Shown: positions 48,119-57,156, counted from the first letter of the stretch. The stretch is DNA of 64,000 bases from Nitrospira sp. (GCA_030653545.1 JAURZE010000022.1:62001-126000); one strand, 5' to 3'. Translations and numbers: made by a program. The notes: generated by a model not told the origin, from the sequence alone.

Positions 48119-48922
48119 ATGAACAGTATTCGCATCATCGTCGCCGCATGTATGCTCGCCGCCGGGGCCAATCAGGCCATCGGCGCCACGGCGGAGAAGC
48201 TTGCCAAACCGGTCTCGATTGGAGGGCCAGGGCCCAACGGACCGGCCCTCGGCAAGCTGGATGCGACCCGGCCGACGATGCGGGAGCTGCATTTTGAGCA
48301 GATCCAGAAAACCATTCAGAGATTTCTCGAAGGGGAATGGGGCACCAGGGTGAAATCGGTGCAGGTTACCCTTCTGGAACCGCTGGATCCGATCAAGATT
48401 CCGGTGGGGGTGATCGAATTGCAGATCCCTTCCGTCGCCGGAGGCTCCACGACGATGGGGCGCAGAAGCTTTGCCATCCAGGTGACAGTCAACGGGAACC
48501 CGTGGAAAACCGTTGAGGCGCTGGCCGACATATCCGCCATGATCGATGTGGTCGTCCCATCCCGCTACTTGAAGTCTGAAGAAACGATTGAACCGGATGA
48601 TCTGACGACCGCGCGGATCGTCACCTACGATGTGAAACATCCCTTCATCACGGACCCGGAGGCCGTCATTGGGAAGAGCACGGTTCGTCCGCTCCAGCCG
48701 AATACTCCGCTGCGTCCGACCTTCTTGAAAAAGCCGTTTATGGTCAAGAAGGGGGACCACGTCATGATTGAAGCGCGGCGTGGCAACTTCTCCGTTCAAA
48801 CATCAGGCGTGACGAAGGGAAGCGGACAAGTCGGACAAACCGTGATGGTGGCTAACCTTGATTCGGGGCGAGAGCTGCGCGCGAAGATTATCGCTCCGGG
48901 TCTCGTCCAAGTAGATTTTTAG
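48119..48922 (+). CDS. flgA: P-ring assembly chaperone FlgA
   Basis: 267 aa with a signal peptide (residues 1-23, A-I-G-A). The SAF domain spans the last third (IEPDDLTTARIV then KKGDHVMIEARRGNFSV). Periplasmic chaperone for FlgI. Confidence 0.93.
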   Translation: MNSIRIIVAACMLAAGANQAIGATAEKLAKPVSIGGPGPNGPALGKLDATRPTMRELHFEQIQKTIQRFLEGEWGTRVKSVQVTLLEPLDPIKIPVGVIELQIPSVAGGSTTMGRRSFAIQVTVNGNPWKTVEALADISAMIDVVVPSRYLKSEETIEPDDLTTARIVTYDVKHPFITDPEAVIGKSTVRPLQPNTPLRPTFLKKPFMVKKGDHVMIEARRGNFSVQTSGVTKGSGQVGQTVMVANLDSGRELRAKIIAPGLVQVDF

Positions 48923-48930
48923 GATCACGC

Positions 48931-49620
48931 ATGCGTTGTGTAATCGCTCGCACATGGGGTGTGGTGGCGGCCGGTGTAATCCTAAGCGCCTGTAACCTCG
49001 CGCCATCTGTCTCAACCAAGCTGACCGTACCGCCGCTGCCTCCTCCCAAGACTCTGGGGTCGTTGTGGCAAGAAGAGAATGGTCGGGCCTATCTCTACGA
49101 AGATCTGCGCGCCATGCGGGTGGGGGATATTCTCACGGTCAAGATTGTCGAGAAGCACAAAGGGTCAAAGTCGGCGGATACCGCAGCGCAACGAGATTCG
49201 ACTCTCTCGAACTCCCTGGCAGGATCCGGAGTGGGATATTTTGGAATCCCTGGTTTCAGAATCAGCGATGAAGCCAGACGCGGATTCGGGGTCGACGCGT
49301 CCGCAAGCAATAAGTTTACCGGAAAGGGAGCGACGAGCCGGGAAGGGACCTTAACCGGTACGATTTCGGTGATTGTTATGGAAGTGCTTCCGAACGGTGA
49401 CTTGCGCGTTGAAGGGCGTCGTGAAGTGTCGGTCAATAGTGAGAAGCAACTGATGACGATTGCCGGTATTGTGCGGCGGGTGGACGTCGATACGAAGAAT
49501 ACCGTGCTGTCTTCGGCGATCGCCGATGCCAAGATCGAATACGCAGGGTTGGGAGTGTTGGACGATGTGCAGCGGCCGGGATGGCTGGTTCGCATTCTTG
49601 ATTGGGTTTACCCGTTCTAA
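48931..49620 (+). CDS. flgH: Flagellar L-ring lipoprotein FlgH
   Basis: 229 aa. Lipobox L-S-A-C with Cys at residue 21; family motif SLWQEENGRAYLYEDLRAMRVGD and ILTVKIVE. Outer-membrane L-ring, implying a diderm cell. Confidence 0.95.
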   Translation: MRCVIARTWGVVAAGVILSACNLAPSVSTKLTVPPLPPPKTLGSLWQEENGRAYLYEDLRAMRVGDILTVKIVEKHKGSKSADTAAQRDSTLSNSLAGSGVGYFGIPGFRISDEARRGFGVDASASNKFTGKGATSREGTLTGTISVIVMEVLPNGDLRVEGRREVSVNSEKQLMTIAGIVRRVDVDTKNTVLSSAIADAKIEYAGLGVLDDVQRPGWLVRILDWVYPF

Positions 49621-49634
49621 GAAGGGTGTCCTGA

Positions 49635-49901
49635 GTGAAAACGATTCCTAAACGGAAAGTCTCGGCGAAATGGGGCGTCTGGCGTGGCGCGGTCTCGCTC
49701 CAGTCGTTGCAGATGATGGTGATGAGCGGCGTGGTGAGGCGAGCGGACTTCGACCCGCCTCAGGACCCCGGTCGAACCGGCTATTGGCACCGCGGAAAAA
49801 ACAGAGTCAGCATTCCACAAGAATCGGCCTCGGAACAGGGATGGATTTCAAGAATGCTTTTAGGTCGAAAGTCGGCCATTCAGTCAGCGCACAAGTTGTA
49901 A
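49635..49901 (+). CDS. Hypothetical small protein between flgH and flgI (88 aa)
   Basis: GTG start 14 nt after flgH with GAAGGG upstream; ends 21 nt before flgI, so spacing suits an operon gene. The product is basic with a weakly hydrophobic stretch around residues 20-33 and no recognised motif. No signal peptide. A protein-coding role is plausible but unproven. Confidence 0.42.
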   Translation: MKTIPKRKVSAKWGVWRGAVSLQSLQMMVMSGVVRRADFDPPQDPGRTGYWHRGKNRVSIPQESASEQGWISRMLLGRKSAIQSAHKL

Positions 49902-49922
49902 TACGAGGGGATCGTCGCACCA

Positions 49923-51065
49923 ATGAAGACACGTTATACCAAGTCATGGATTGCGGGAGCGCTCGTCGGATTCTTGTGTGTGCCGCTTTCTGCGGAGGCG
50001 GTCAGGATCAAGGACATCGGGGCCATTGAAGGTGTTCGGGAAAATCAATTGATCGGCTATGGATTGATCGTGGGGCTTGATCGAACCGGCGATCAAGTCA
50101 TCGGCGGCCAGTTTACGATCCAGGCCATGATGTCCATGCTGAACAAGATGGGGATCAATTTGGTGATTGATCCAATCCAGTTGCTCACAAGAAATATTGC
50201 TTCTGTCATGGTGACGACCAAGCTTCCCCCGTTCGCCAAGCCGGGGCAGACTCTGGATGTCGTCGTCTCTTCGATGGCCAATGCGAAAAGCCTGCAAGGC
50301 GGGACGCTCTTGCTGACTCCTCTCAAAGCGGCCAATCAACAAGTGTTTGCCGTAGCCCAAGGCCCAGTCTCAGTGGGAGGCTTCCTGGGTGGGACAGGCG
50401 GACCGGGAGGAGCGACCGTCACCAAGAATCATCAGGCTGCTGGAGTTATACCGGCAGGAGCGATTATCGAAAAGGAGCTGGTGGTCAATATCGATGCCTG
50501 GGAGACCGTCTCGGTGATGCTCAGGCAGCCGGACTTTACGACTGCCATTCGGACGGCTGAAGCAATCGATGGGGTCTTCGGCAAAGGTAGTGCCTTACCC
50601 GTCAATGCCGGTCTTGTGAAGGCCACGATTCCCGCAAACTTCCATGGTCGAGTTGTCGAATACATTGCCTCGATTGAAGGCCTGGATGTCTCGGTTGATA
50701 TGGCCGCCAAAGTAGTGGTCAACGAACGAACCGGTACGGTCGTACTTGGCGAGCATGTGCGAATCTCCACCTGTGCTATTTCCCACGGAAATCTGACGAT
50801 TTCGGTGAAGAATACTTTGAGTGTTTCTCAGCCAAATGCACCACTGATCGGCTCTGCCGGCAATCAACCAGCCACTGTGACAGAAGATGTACAGACTGAG
50901 GTGAAGGAGCAAGAGTCTCGGTTAATCGTCGTGGATGAGACCGTGACGCTGGGAGAAGTTGTGAGGGCGCTCAATGCGGTTGGTGTGACACCCAGAGATC
51001 TGGTCTCGATTCTCTCGGCGCTCCGGGCAGCCGGAGCACTCCAAGCTACGCTTGAGATTATATAG
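49923..51065 (+). CDS. flgI: Flagellar P-ring protein FlgI
   Basis: 380 aa. Signal peptide cleaved after A-E-A near residue 21, then VRIKDIGAIEGVRENQLIGYGL, the FlgI opening. Forms the periplasmic P-ring around the rod. The 3' end has more AT-rich codons than the 5' half. Confidence 0.96.
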   Translation: MKTRYTKSWIAGALVGFLCVPLSAEAVRIKDIGAIEGVRENQLIGYGLIVGLDRTGDQVIGGQFTIQAMMSMLNKMGINLVIDPIQLLTRNIASVMVTTKLPPFAKPGQTLDVVVSSMANAKSLQGGTLLLTPLKAANQQVFAVAQGPVSVGGFLGGTGGPGGATVTKNHQAAGVIPAGAIIEKELVVNIDAWETVSVMLRQPDFTTAIRTAEAIDGVFGKGSALPVNAGLVKATIPANFHGRVVEYIASIEGLDVSVDMAAKVVVNERTGTVVLGEHVRISTCAISHGNLTISVKNTLSVSQPNAPLIGSAGNQPATVTEDVQTEVKEQESRLIVVDETVTLGEVVRALNAVGVTPRDLVSILSALRAAGALQATLEII

Positions 51066-51141
51066 ATAAAGCCATGATTGTATTAGAAAGTATTAGTAAG
51101 TTATAGGCTGGCAATCGCTGTTGTACGATACGAGAATCCTT

Positions 51142-51510
51142 ATGAATATTCATGATTCGACTCAGGCGCAGTTTCTTTCTTCCCCGGTCTTCACCGATCC
51201 ACTGGGGAACCAGAATGAAGTCAACTCCTTGAAAGTAAAGGGGAGTCCTGGCGATCGGCAAGAGTTATTGAAGGCCGCTAAGCAGTATGAAGCATTCTTT
51301 GTGTCCTATTTAATGAAGGTCATGCGGGAAACCGTTCATGAATCAGAGATGTCCGGCAAGATGGGCTCATACTTTTACTCCTTTTATGACCAGGAGATTG
51401 GGAATAGGGCATCCGAGTCAGGGGGCATCGGGATTACCCAAATGGTTCAGGAATATATCGAAAAGAATTATCCGCCAACCGCTAAAGTTCCGGACAGTGA
51501 AGACCGATAA
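51142..51510 (+). CDS. flgJ: FlgJ-type rod-binding protein (no muramidase domain)
   Basis: 122 aa from the ATG at 51142. Contains only the rod-binding domain (LKAAKQYEAFFVSYLMKVMRET then GITQMVQEYIEK); the C-terminal peptidoglycan hydrolase found in gamma-proteobacterial FlgJ is absent, so a separate lytic enzyme must open the wall. The last codons overlap the sigma-28 promoter of flgM. Confidence 0.9.
   Translation: MNIHDSTQAQFLSSPVFTDPLGNQNEVNSLKVKGSPGDRQELLKAAKQYEAFFVSYLMKVMRETVHESEMSGKMGSYFYSFYDQEIGNRASESGGIGITQMVQEYIEKNYPPTAKVPDSEDR
51483..51510 (+). promoter_or_regulatory. Sigma-28 (FliA) promoter for flgM, inside flgJ
   Basis: TAAAGTTC (51483-51490), 12-nt spacer, ACCGATAA (51503-51510); the known consensus is TAAAGTTT-N11-GCCGATAA. 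It overlaps the flgJ stop. The 80-nt leader holds two tiny hairpins (51524-51536; 51541-51552). Confidence 0.6.
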
Positions 51511-51589
51511 GGTGTGCGACAGGGGTTGAAGCAACCGAGAGGGGAAAACCCCGGTGGGCTCAGCCGTTTCCCAGAAGAAGGAGAGAGAT

Positions 51590-51895
51590 ATGCAGATCTC
51601 AGGTTCAGGTCGTTCCGATCAACTGGCCAAAATTCTCTTAGGCACGCAGGAGACAAAAGGTCCGTCGACGCAACGGCAACCGTCTCAAAAAGAGACGGGG
51701 AATGACCGGGTCCAGATTTCGGATCAGGCCAAAGAGCTGCAGCGCATTCGCGCGCTGGGCCAGACCCCCGATCACGAACGGACCGCGCGCGTCGAACAGA
51801 TCAAGAAAGCCATCGAACATGGCACCTATGATGTCAGTGGTCGCAAAGTCGGCGACGCACTCATCAAGCAAGTTCTGACCGACGCGGTGTTGTAG
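51590..51895 (+). CDS. flgM: Anti-sigma-28 factor FlgM
   Basis: 101 aa from the ATG at 51590 with AAGGAG 6 nt upstream. Disordered N-terminal half, FlgM C-domain (DRVQISDQAKELQRIRAL and ARVEQIKKAIEHGTYDVSGRKVGDAL, split by other residues). Binds FliA and is exported after hook completion. Confidence 0.93.
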   Translation: MQISGSGRSDQLAKILLGTQETKGPSTQRQPSQKETGNDRVQISDQAKELQRIRALGQTPDHERTARVEQIKKAIEHGTYDVSGRKVGDALIKQVLTDAVL

Positions 51896-51968
51896 CAGGT
51901 ACGGTCCACATCGACCACGCTGCCAGGATGGCGGCGTCACGTCCGGAGCAAGTTCGCAGGGAGCGCGT

Positions 51969-52481
51969 ATGCCTTCGGTTTCAACGGCACTGTCAGCACA
52001 ATTAGTCACGATCCTCCTCCGGGAACTGGCCGCCTGCCAGTCCCTCCTTGAAACGGTCGAGGCGGAGCGTCACGCGATCAAAACACTCGCCATCGGCGAC
52101 TTTCACCCCATCAATGTTCGCCGCCTTGCGATACTCGAACAGCTCCAATCCATTGCAGATGCGCGCGACCAGACAGTCCGCCAGATTGTGCTCGCGCTGT
52201 CGTTGCCTGACTCCACCGCGTCGTTGCACCTCCTGCTCGATCGCTGGCAAGGATCGGAGGCGTCCACCGTTCGTCGTCATCACGAGACCTTGATGGCCAC
52301 CGCCAAGCATGTGCGTGAAGAGATCAAGCAGAACGTGGTCCTCATCGATGGCATTCGAGGGTTTGTCGAACACGCCTTGACCGCCGGAGCAGCCGCTCTG
52401 ACGGACGGCAAGGCGTACAACCGGACGGGGAAGCCTGCGCTCGCACACCCGTCATCAGCCGTCCTCTACCAGCAGGGATAG
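51969..52481 (+). CDS. flgN: Flagellar export chaperone FlgN
   Basis: 170 aa, predicted all-helical with coiled-coil heptads. Identified by position between flgM and flgKL and by FlgN-like N-terminal pattern (LLRELAACQSLLETVEAE). Chaperone for FlgK and FlgL. Confidence 0.85.
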   Translation: MPSVSTALSAQLVTILLRELAACQSLLETVEAERHAIKTLAIGDFHPINVRRLAILEQLQSIADARDQTVRQIVLALSLPDSTASLHLLLDRWQGSEASTVRRHHETLMATAKHVREEIKQNVVLIDGIRGFVEHALTAGAAALTDGKAYNRTGKPALAHPSSAVLYQQG

Positions 52482-52484
52482 CCT

Positions 52485-54512
52485 ATGGGTGGCTTAAACT
52501 CCCTCTTTGACATCGCCAGGACTGCCCTGAACACCGCTCAGCAAGCGCTGACGGTCAGTGGGCATAACATCTCCAACGTCAATACTCCGGGCTTTTCACG
52601 ACAGGAAGCCGTCTTGACGGAGCGGCCGCCGATTAACGGACAACCCGGCATGTCGGGGACCGGCGTGCAGGCCACTTCGATCCGACGCCATGTCGATCGT
52701 TTCGTCGAGCAACAGCTCACCGTGTCCGACCAAACGCTCGGGCGTCTATCCGTAACTCGAGACGAGCTCTTTCGATTGCAGAATATATTCGGCGATAGTA
52801 ACGATCAGGGCATCGGGGCCGCCCTCAGCGAGTTTTTTCAGGGGTTGCAGGATGTCTCGACATCGCCGGGCGAGTCCACGGCACGGTCGGTCTTGCTGGG
52901 CAAAGCGAGTCAATTGACGGCAAGTCTCAACCAAGCCGCAGCGGATCTCACCAACGCCCGATCTTCCTTGAATTTCCAGGTCTCGCAAACCATCACCGAG
53001 ATCAATAGCCTCACGACTCAGTTGGCCGAACTGAACGGAAAGATTGTCACCGCGGAAGTCACGGGGCAGAATGCCAACGACCTCAGGGACCAGCGCCAGC
53101 TGGCGCTCAACGAGTTAGCCCAGCGCATCGATATCACCAGCATTGAAAGCAGCACCGGAGGGCTCAGCATATTCGCAGCTCGCGGGCAGGTTGTCGTGGA
53201 AGGCGACACGCATCGCAATCTGGAAGCGGTCGCCTCCGCGAACAATGAGGGGCTCTTCGAAGTCGGATATTCGACAGGCGGAATCAGGACCGTCAGTCTC
53301 GACCGGCAGATCACCAGCGGCCGCCTTCGCGCCTTGCTTGATTTGCGAGACACCACGGTTCAGGGCCTGCAAGATCAATTTGATCGCATTGCCTCGACGC
53401 TCTCGAATGCGGTCAACCTGATTCATCGGCAGGGCTACGGTCTTGACGGGTCTACGGGGCGAGACTTTTTTACGCCGCCCGCGGTCACAACTCAGGCGGA
53501 TTCCAACAATCAGGGAACGGCGGCGATCGGCAGCGGAACCGTCACCGCAAACAGTTTGCTGACTTTCCACGACTACGAGGTCCGGTTTACTTCAGCGACG
53601 GCGTACTCGATCGTGGACACCACCACTGGAGCCACCATTCGGGGCAATTATACCGGCACCGCTATTACGGCCCCTTCGAGTGCCGCGCCGCTCGCCATCA
53701 TCACCGGAACCAACGACGCCTTGACCGTCTCAGTCGACGGGGTAACGTCCGGAACCATCACGCTGACAGGTGCCACATCTCCTGGCCAGGCCTATACCTC
53801 CGGCGCGGCGCTGGCCCAGGAAATCCAGACACAGATCAATGCCGATGCCACATTGCAAGCCGCAGGGTTGACGGTATCGGTTACCTTCGACACGATCACC
53901 AACCGCGTCGTCTTGACATCCAACGGAACCGGCGCCTCCTCGGCGGTGAATGTGACCGGCGGCAATGCCAGGACCAGTCTCGGTCTGCTGGGCGGGACCA
54001 GCACGGCGGCATCCGGCACCTATAGCGCCCCTTCCACGTTCATTTTTGATGGCATCAGCGCCACGCTGTCTGGCGCCCCGGCGGCGAATGACGTGTTTCG
54101 AGTCAACTCGTATCGCGACAGCGCGGGCAACGTTGCCGTCGCCCTTACGAATCCGGCCACGGTCGCCGCCTCCTCCACACGGGCCGGGATCCCCGGCAAC
54201 AACACGACACTGCTCCAACTCGTGGCGCTCCAGCACACACAGTTTGCGAGTCTAAATAACAACACATTGCATGACGCCTATCGCAGCACCGCGGCCACTC
54301 TCGGAGTCTCCGCACAAACGGCCGATCGTGAGCAAACGGCACAGGAAATCCTCCGCGATCAAATCGACACCTTCCGGGCACAAGTGTCAGGCGTCTCGAT
54401 CGATGAGGAGCTCGTGAATCTCATCAAGTTTCAACGGGGATTTGAAGCGGCAGCGCGCTTGATCCGTGTGACCGACGAGATGTTCGACACCTTGTTGTCG
54501 CTGAAGCGCTAA
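52485..54512 (+). CDS. flgK: Hook-filament junction protein FlgK (enlarged)
   Basis: 675 aa; enterobacterial FlgK is about 547. N-terminal signature (ALTVSGHNISNVNTPGFSRQ) and C-terminal box (VSIDEELVNLIKFQRGFEAAARLIR) intact. Residues about 350-505 form an insert with a flagellin IN-like motif (DALTVSVDGVTSGTITL, then VQTQINAD-type segment and VTGGNARTSLGLLGG) that resembles a module in FlgL. Confidence 0.94.
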   Translation: MGGLNSLFDIARTALNTAQQALTVSGHNISNVNTPGFSRQEAVLTERPPINGQPGMSGTGVQATSIRRHVDRFVEQQLTVSDQTLGRLSVTRDELFRLQNIFGDSNDQGIGAALSEFFQGLQDVSTSPGESTARSVLLGKASQLTASLNQAAADLTNARSSLNFQVSQTITEINSLTTQLAELNGKIVTAEVTGQNANDLRDQRQLALNELAQRIDITSIESSTGGLSIFAARGQVVVEGDTHRNLEAVASANNEGLFEVGYSTGGIRTVSLDRQITSGRLRALLDLRDTTVQGLQDQFDRIASTLSNAVNLIHRQGYGLDGSTGRDFFTPPAVTTQADSNNQGTAAIGSGTVTANSLLTFHDYEVRFTSATAYSIVDTTTGATIRGNYTGTAITAPSSAAPLAIITGTNDALTVSVDGVTSGTITLTGATSPGQAYTSGAALAQEIQTQINADATLQAAGLTVSVTFDTITNRVVLTSNGTGASSAVNVTGGNARTSLGLLGGTSTAASGTYSAPSTFIFDGISATLSGAPAANDVFRVNSYRDSAGNVAVALTNPATVAASSTRAGIPGNNTTLLQLVALQHTQFASLNNNTLHDAYRSTAATLGVSAQTADREQTAQEILRDQIDTFRAQVSGVSIDEELVNLIKFQRGFEAAARLIRVTDEMFDTLLSLKR

Positions 54513-54527
54513 AAAGAAGGATGCCTT

Positions 54528-56294
54528 ATGCGTGTGACTGAGCAACAAACGTTCGGCGTGCTGGTCAATAACTTGCAACGTTCCCGCGCACGGTCCTTGG
54601 AGCTGCAACAGCAGGTCTCGACTGGCAAGAAAGTGCGGAAGCCGTCCGATGACCCCAGCGCCTTCAACCATATCAGCCTCGACAAGGCCTCTGTCTCGTC
54701 GATTGAGCAACGGCTACGGAATATTTCCTTCGGCAGGACACGCCTCGATCTGAGCGATAAACTCCTGAGCAGCACGACAGACACTCTCAGCCGTGTCCAA
54801 GAGCTCGCCGTCCAGTTCGGTAGCGATACGAACGGGCCGGCGGAACGCGTCATCGGTTCCCGCGAAGTCCGTCAGCTCTACTCCCTGGTCCAGCAATATG
54901 CCAATGCAGAGTTGAACGGGCAGCCGGTGTTTACCGGTACCAGCACCCACGGCCGAACGACCGGGCTCGCGATTACGACGCCCGTCACGCTGACCAACGG
55001 CACCAACGATACGCTCGTGGTCTCGGTCGACGGCGTCACTTCCGGCATCATCGATCTGACCTCGGCCACGGGTAGCTTGACCGGCGCTCAACTCGCCGCC
55101 CGGGTCCAAACGCAGATCAATGCCGATGCCGCACTAACCGCAGCGGGGAAACACGTGACGGTGACGTTTGAGACAGATCATCTCGTCATTGCGTCCGACA
55201 CGCATGGATCGGACTCCACCGTGACGGTGACCGGAGGCACCTCTCGCGCTGCGTTAGGGCTGGTGGGGGGGAGCCGGACAACCGGAGATAAGCCTTTTGC
55301 ACTCACGGCCACGACCAGCCCTGGATCGACCAATACCGGTGGCGCGGTGGTCAGCCAAGGGACCGTCGTAGATGACAATCTCGTCACCTTGGACGACTAC
55401 GTGATCCGGTTTTCATCGGCAACCCAGTATGACGTCTTGGATGTGACCGTCCCGGTGAATGTGACCAGGAACAGCGCCAATACGGGGGGAGCCTTTGCCT
55501 CTGATGCAGGGATTATCGGACCGGCCAATTTGACGCTCAATTCCTATGCGATCCAGTTCACCTCCAGTACCCAATACAACATTGTAAACACGACGACGAG
55601 CGCCACAGTGTCCTCTGGCAACACCTACGTGTCAGGCAACGCCGTTGAGTTCGACGGTCTTCGGGTGGTCCTCTCCAATAGCGATCGCGGCGGACCGCAA
55701 AGCGGTGACGCGTATGCCGTGAGTCTCGCTCCACGGACCGTGTTGGCCAATCAAACCTACAGCACGGGAAGCGACATCAGTTTCGACGGAATCCGGCTGC
55801 AGCTCTCCACCGGCAGCGGCGCTCCGGCCACGGGCGACCGGTTTGCCGTGGTGACGGGGTTGCAATATCAAGGCGATGCCGGCGTGCATCAGGTAGAGGT
55901 AGGCAATAATCAAGTGGTGCCCACCAACGTGTCCGGGGATCGTGTGTTTAGCGGTCCCAATATCGACTTGTTCGACTCGATCAAGACCCTCGTCACCTCG
56001 CTCAGAACAAACTACCGCGGGGGCATCCGCGACACGATCGGGGATGTCGGCACCGGGCTCAGCCAGGCCGGCGCCGTCCTGGGAGAAGTCGGGGCCTTGT
56101 CGAATCGGCTGACCGGCAGCGCGGGCCGGCTGGATGAATTCAAGTCCTTCTTTACCCAAACCCTCTCGGAAACGGAGGATGTGGATCTCGCCAAAGCGAT
56201 TTCCGATCTTACCTTGCAACAATACGCGATCGAAGCCGCCAGTCGTACCCTGAATCAACTGTTCGGCAATTCGCTCCTGAAGTATCTGCAATAA
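54528..56294 (+). CDS. flgL: Hook-filament junction protein FlgL (enlarged, modular)
   Basis: 588 aa, almost twice the 317 aa of enterobacterial FlgL. Flagellin-like N-terminus (LQQQVSTGKKVRKPSDDPS) and C-terminus (QYAIEAASRTLNQLFGNSLLKYL) are intact. The centre (about 145-465) holds an IN-like module as in FlgK and two related units with pattern D/N-Y-x-I-x-F-x-S-x-T-Q-Y. These should be surface-exposed domains of the junction. Confidence 0.93.
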   Translation: MRVTEQQTFGVLVNNLQRSRARSLELQQQVSTGKKVRKPSDDPSAFNHISLDKASVSSIEQRLRNISFGRTRLDLSDKLLSSTTDTLSRVQELAVQFGSDTNGPAERVIGSREVRQLYSLVQQYANAELNGQPVFTGTSTHGRTTGLAITTPVTLTNGTNDTLVVSVDGVTSGIIDLTSATGSLTGAQLAARVQTQINADAALTAAGKHVTVTFETDHLVIASDTHGSDSTVTVTGGTSRAALGLVGGSRTTGDKPFALTATTSPGSTNTGGAVVSQGTVVDDNLVTLDDYVIRFSSATQYDVLDVTVPVNVTRNSANTGGAFASDAGIIGPANLTLNSYAIQFTSSTQYNIVNTTTSATVSSGNTYVSGNAVEFDGLRVVLSNSDRGGPQSGDAYAVSLAPRTVLANQTYSTGSDISFDGIRLQLSTGSGAPATGDRFAVVTGLQYQGDAGVHQVEVGNNQVVPTNVSGDRVFSGPNIDLFDSIKTLVTSLRTNYRGGIRDTIGDVGTGLSQAGAVLGEVGALSNRLTGSAGRLDEFKSFFTQTLSETEDVDLAKAISDLTLQQYAIEAASRTLNQLFGNSLLKYLQ

Positions 56295-56309
56295 ATCAGG
56301 ACAGGGGAC

Positions 56310-56336
56310 TCAAGGTTTCAGCAGATAGACCGATAG
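56310..56336 (+). promoter_or_regulatory. Possible sigma-28 promoter for csrA-fliW
   Basis: TCAAGGTT (56310-56317), 11-nt spacer, ACCGATAG (56329-56336): 6/8 matches in each half to the FliA consensus and correct spacing. Confidence 0.45.
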
Positions 56337-56377
56337 ACTCGTAGGGGGTATCGGTTCAACAGCCACGGAAGGCGTTC

Positions 56378-56623
56378 ATGCTGGTCCTGACAAGACGACG
56401 CGGCGAAGGTGTGACCATCGGTCCGGATATCCGGGTCATTGTCCTCGGGATGAAAGGCGGACAGGTGCGCCTGGGGATCGAGGCTCCGCACACCATTGAG
56501 GTACATCGCGATGAAGTCTATGCGCGGATTCAGGACGAGAATCACTTGGCCTCGAAAACACAAGTCATTCCGCTCGACGCCTTTCGCCACCTCGCACCGC
56601 CGAAGCGGCGGAGCGCGCCATAA
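56378..56623 (+). CDS. csrA: Carbon storage / translational regulator CsrA
   Basis: 81 aa. Typical N-terminus (MLVLTRRRGEGVTIG) and the RNA-binding region (VRLGIEAP, EVHRDEVY). Binds GGA motifs near ribosome sites. An ACGGAAG lies directly before its own ATG, so autoregulation is possible. 6 nt before fliW, its antagonist. Confidence 0.96.
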   Translation: MLVLTRRRGEGVTIGPDIRVIVLGMKGGQVRLGIEAPHTIEVHRDEVYARIQDENHLASKTQVIPLDAFRHLAPPKRRSAP

Positions 56624-56629
56624 GGATGC

Positions 56630-57115
56630 ATGATGCACTGTCGTTCGACCCGTTTCGGCAACTGTGACGTTCGACCCGACGCGGTCCTGACATTTCCGAA
56701 CGGGATTCTTGGATTTCCAGACTGCCGCCGCTACGTGATTCTCGATCACGATACGGATGCGCCGTTCAAATGGCTGCAGTCACTCGATGAACCGGGATTG
56801 GCCTTTGTGATTCTCGATCCGGCCACGTTCCACCCTGAATATAACGTCCAGGCGCCTCATGAAGCCCTCGTTGAAGTGGACGGCAAGGATGACGACGAGT
56901 TGATTCTGTCCGTGCTGCTCACCATTCCGTCCAACGACCCGACAGGCATCACGGCCAATCTGCGGGGACCGCTTCTCATGAATCCTCGCACCAAGCTCTG
57001 CAAGCAGCTGATCCTCTCCGACAACTATCCCACACGCTTTCCGCTGTTCGCACACAAGCCCGCGACTGACACCCTCGCCCCCAAGCCGGTCGCATCGGCT
57101 GTCTGTTCCGTCTGA
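56630..57115 (+). CDS. fliW: Flagellar assembly factor FliW (CsrA antagonist)
   Basis: 161 aa. FliW core at 10-145 (FPNGILGFPDCRRYVILDHD, then FAFVILDP-like LAFVILDPATF). In Bacillus, Campylobacter and others FliW binds CsrA or flagellin, coupling flagellin synthesis to export. Two adjacent ATGs (56630, 56633) are possible starts. Confidence 0.95.
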   Translation: MMHCRSTRFGNCDVRPDAVLTFPNGILGFPDCRRYVILDHDTDAPFKWLQSLDEPGLAFVILDPATFHPEYNVQAPHEALVEVDGKDDDELILSVLLTIPSNDPTGITANLRGPLLMNPRTKLCKQLILSDNYPTRFPLFAHKPATDTLAPKPVASAVCSV

Positions 57116-57156
57116 TTACTCTTCGGCAGGACACCTACGATGACGCAAGAGTGGCG

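Noticed and set aside
49670-50029. 119-codon plus-strand frame overlapping the 88 aa gene and flgI
   Set aside because: It overlaps the flgI signal peptide region in another frame and has no ribosome site.
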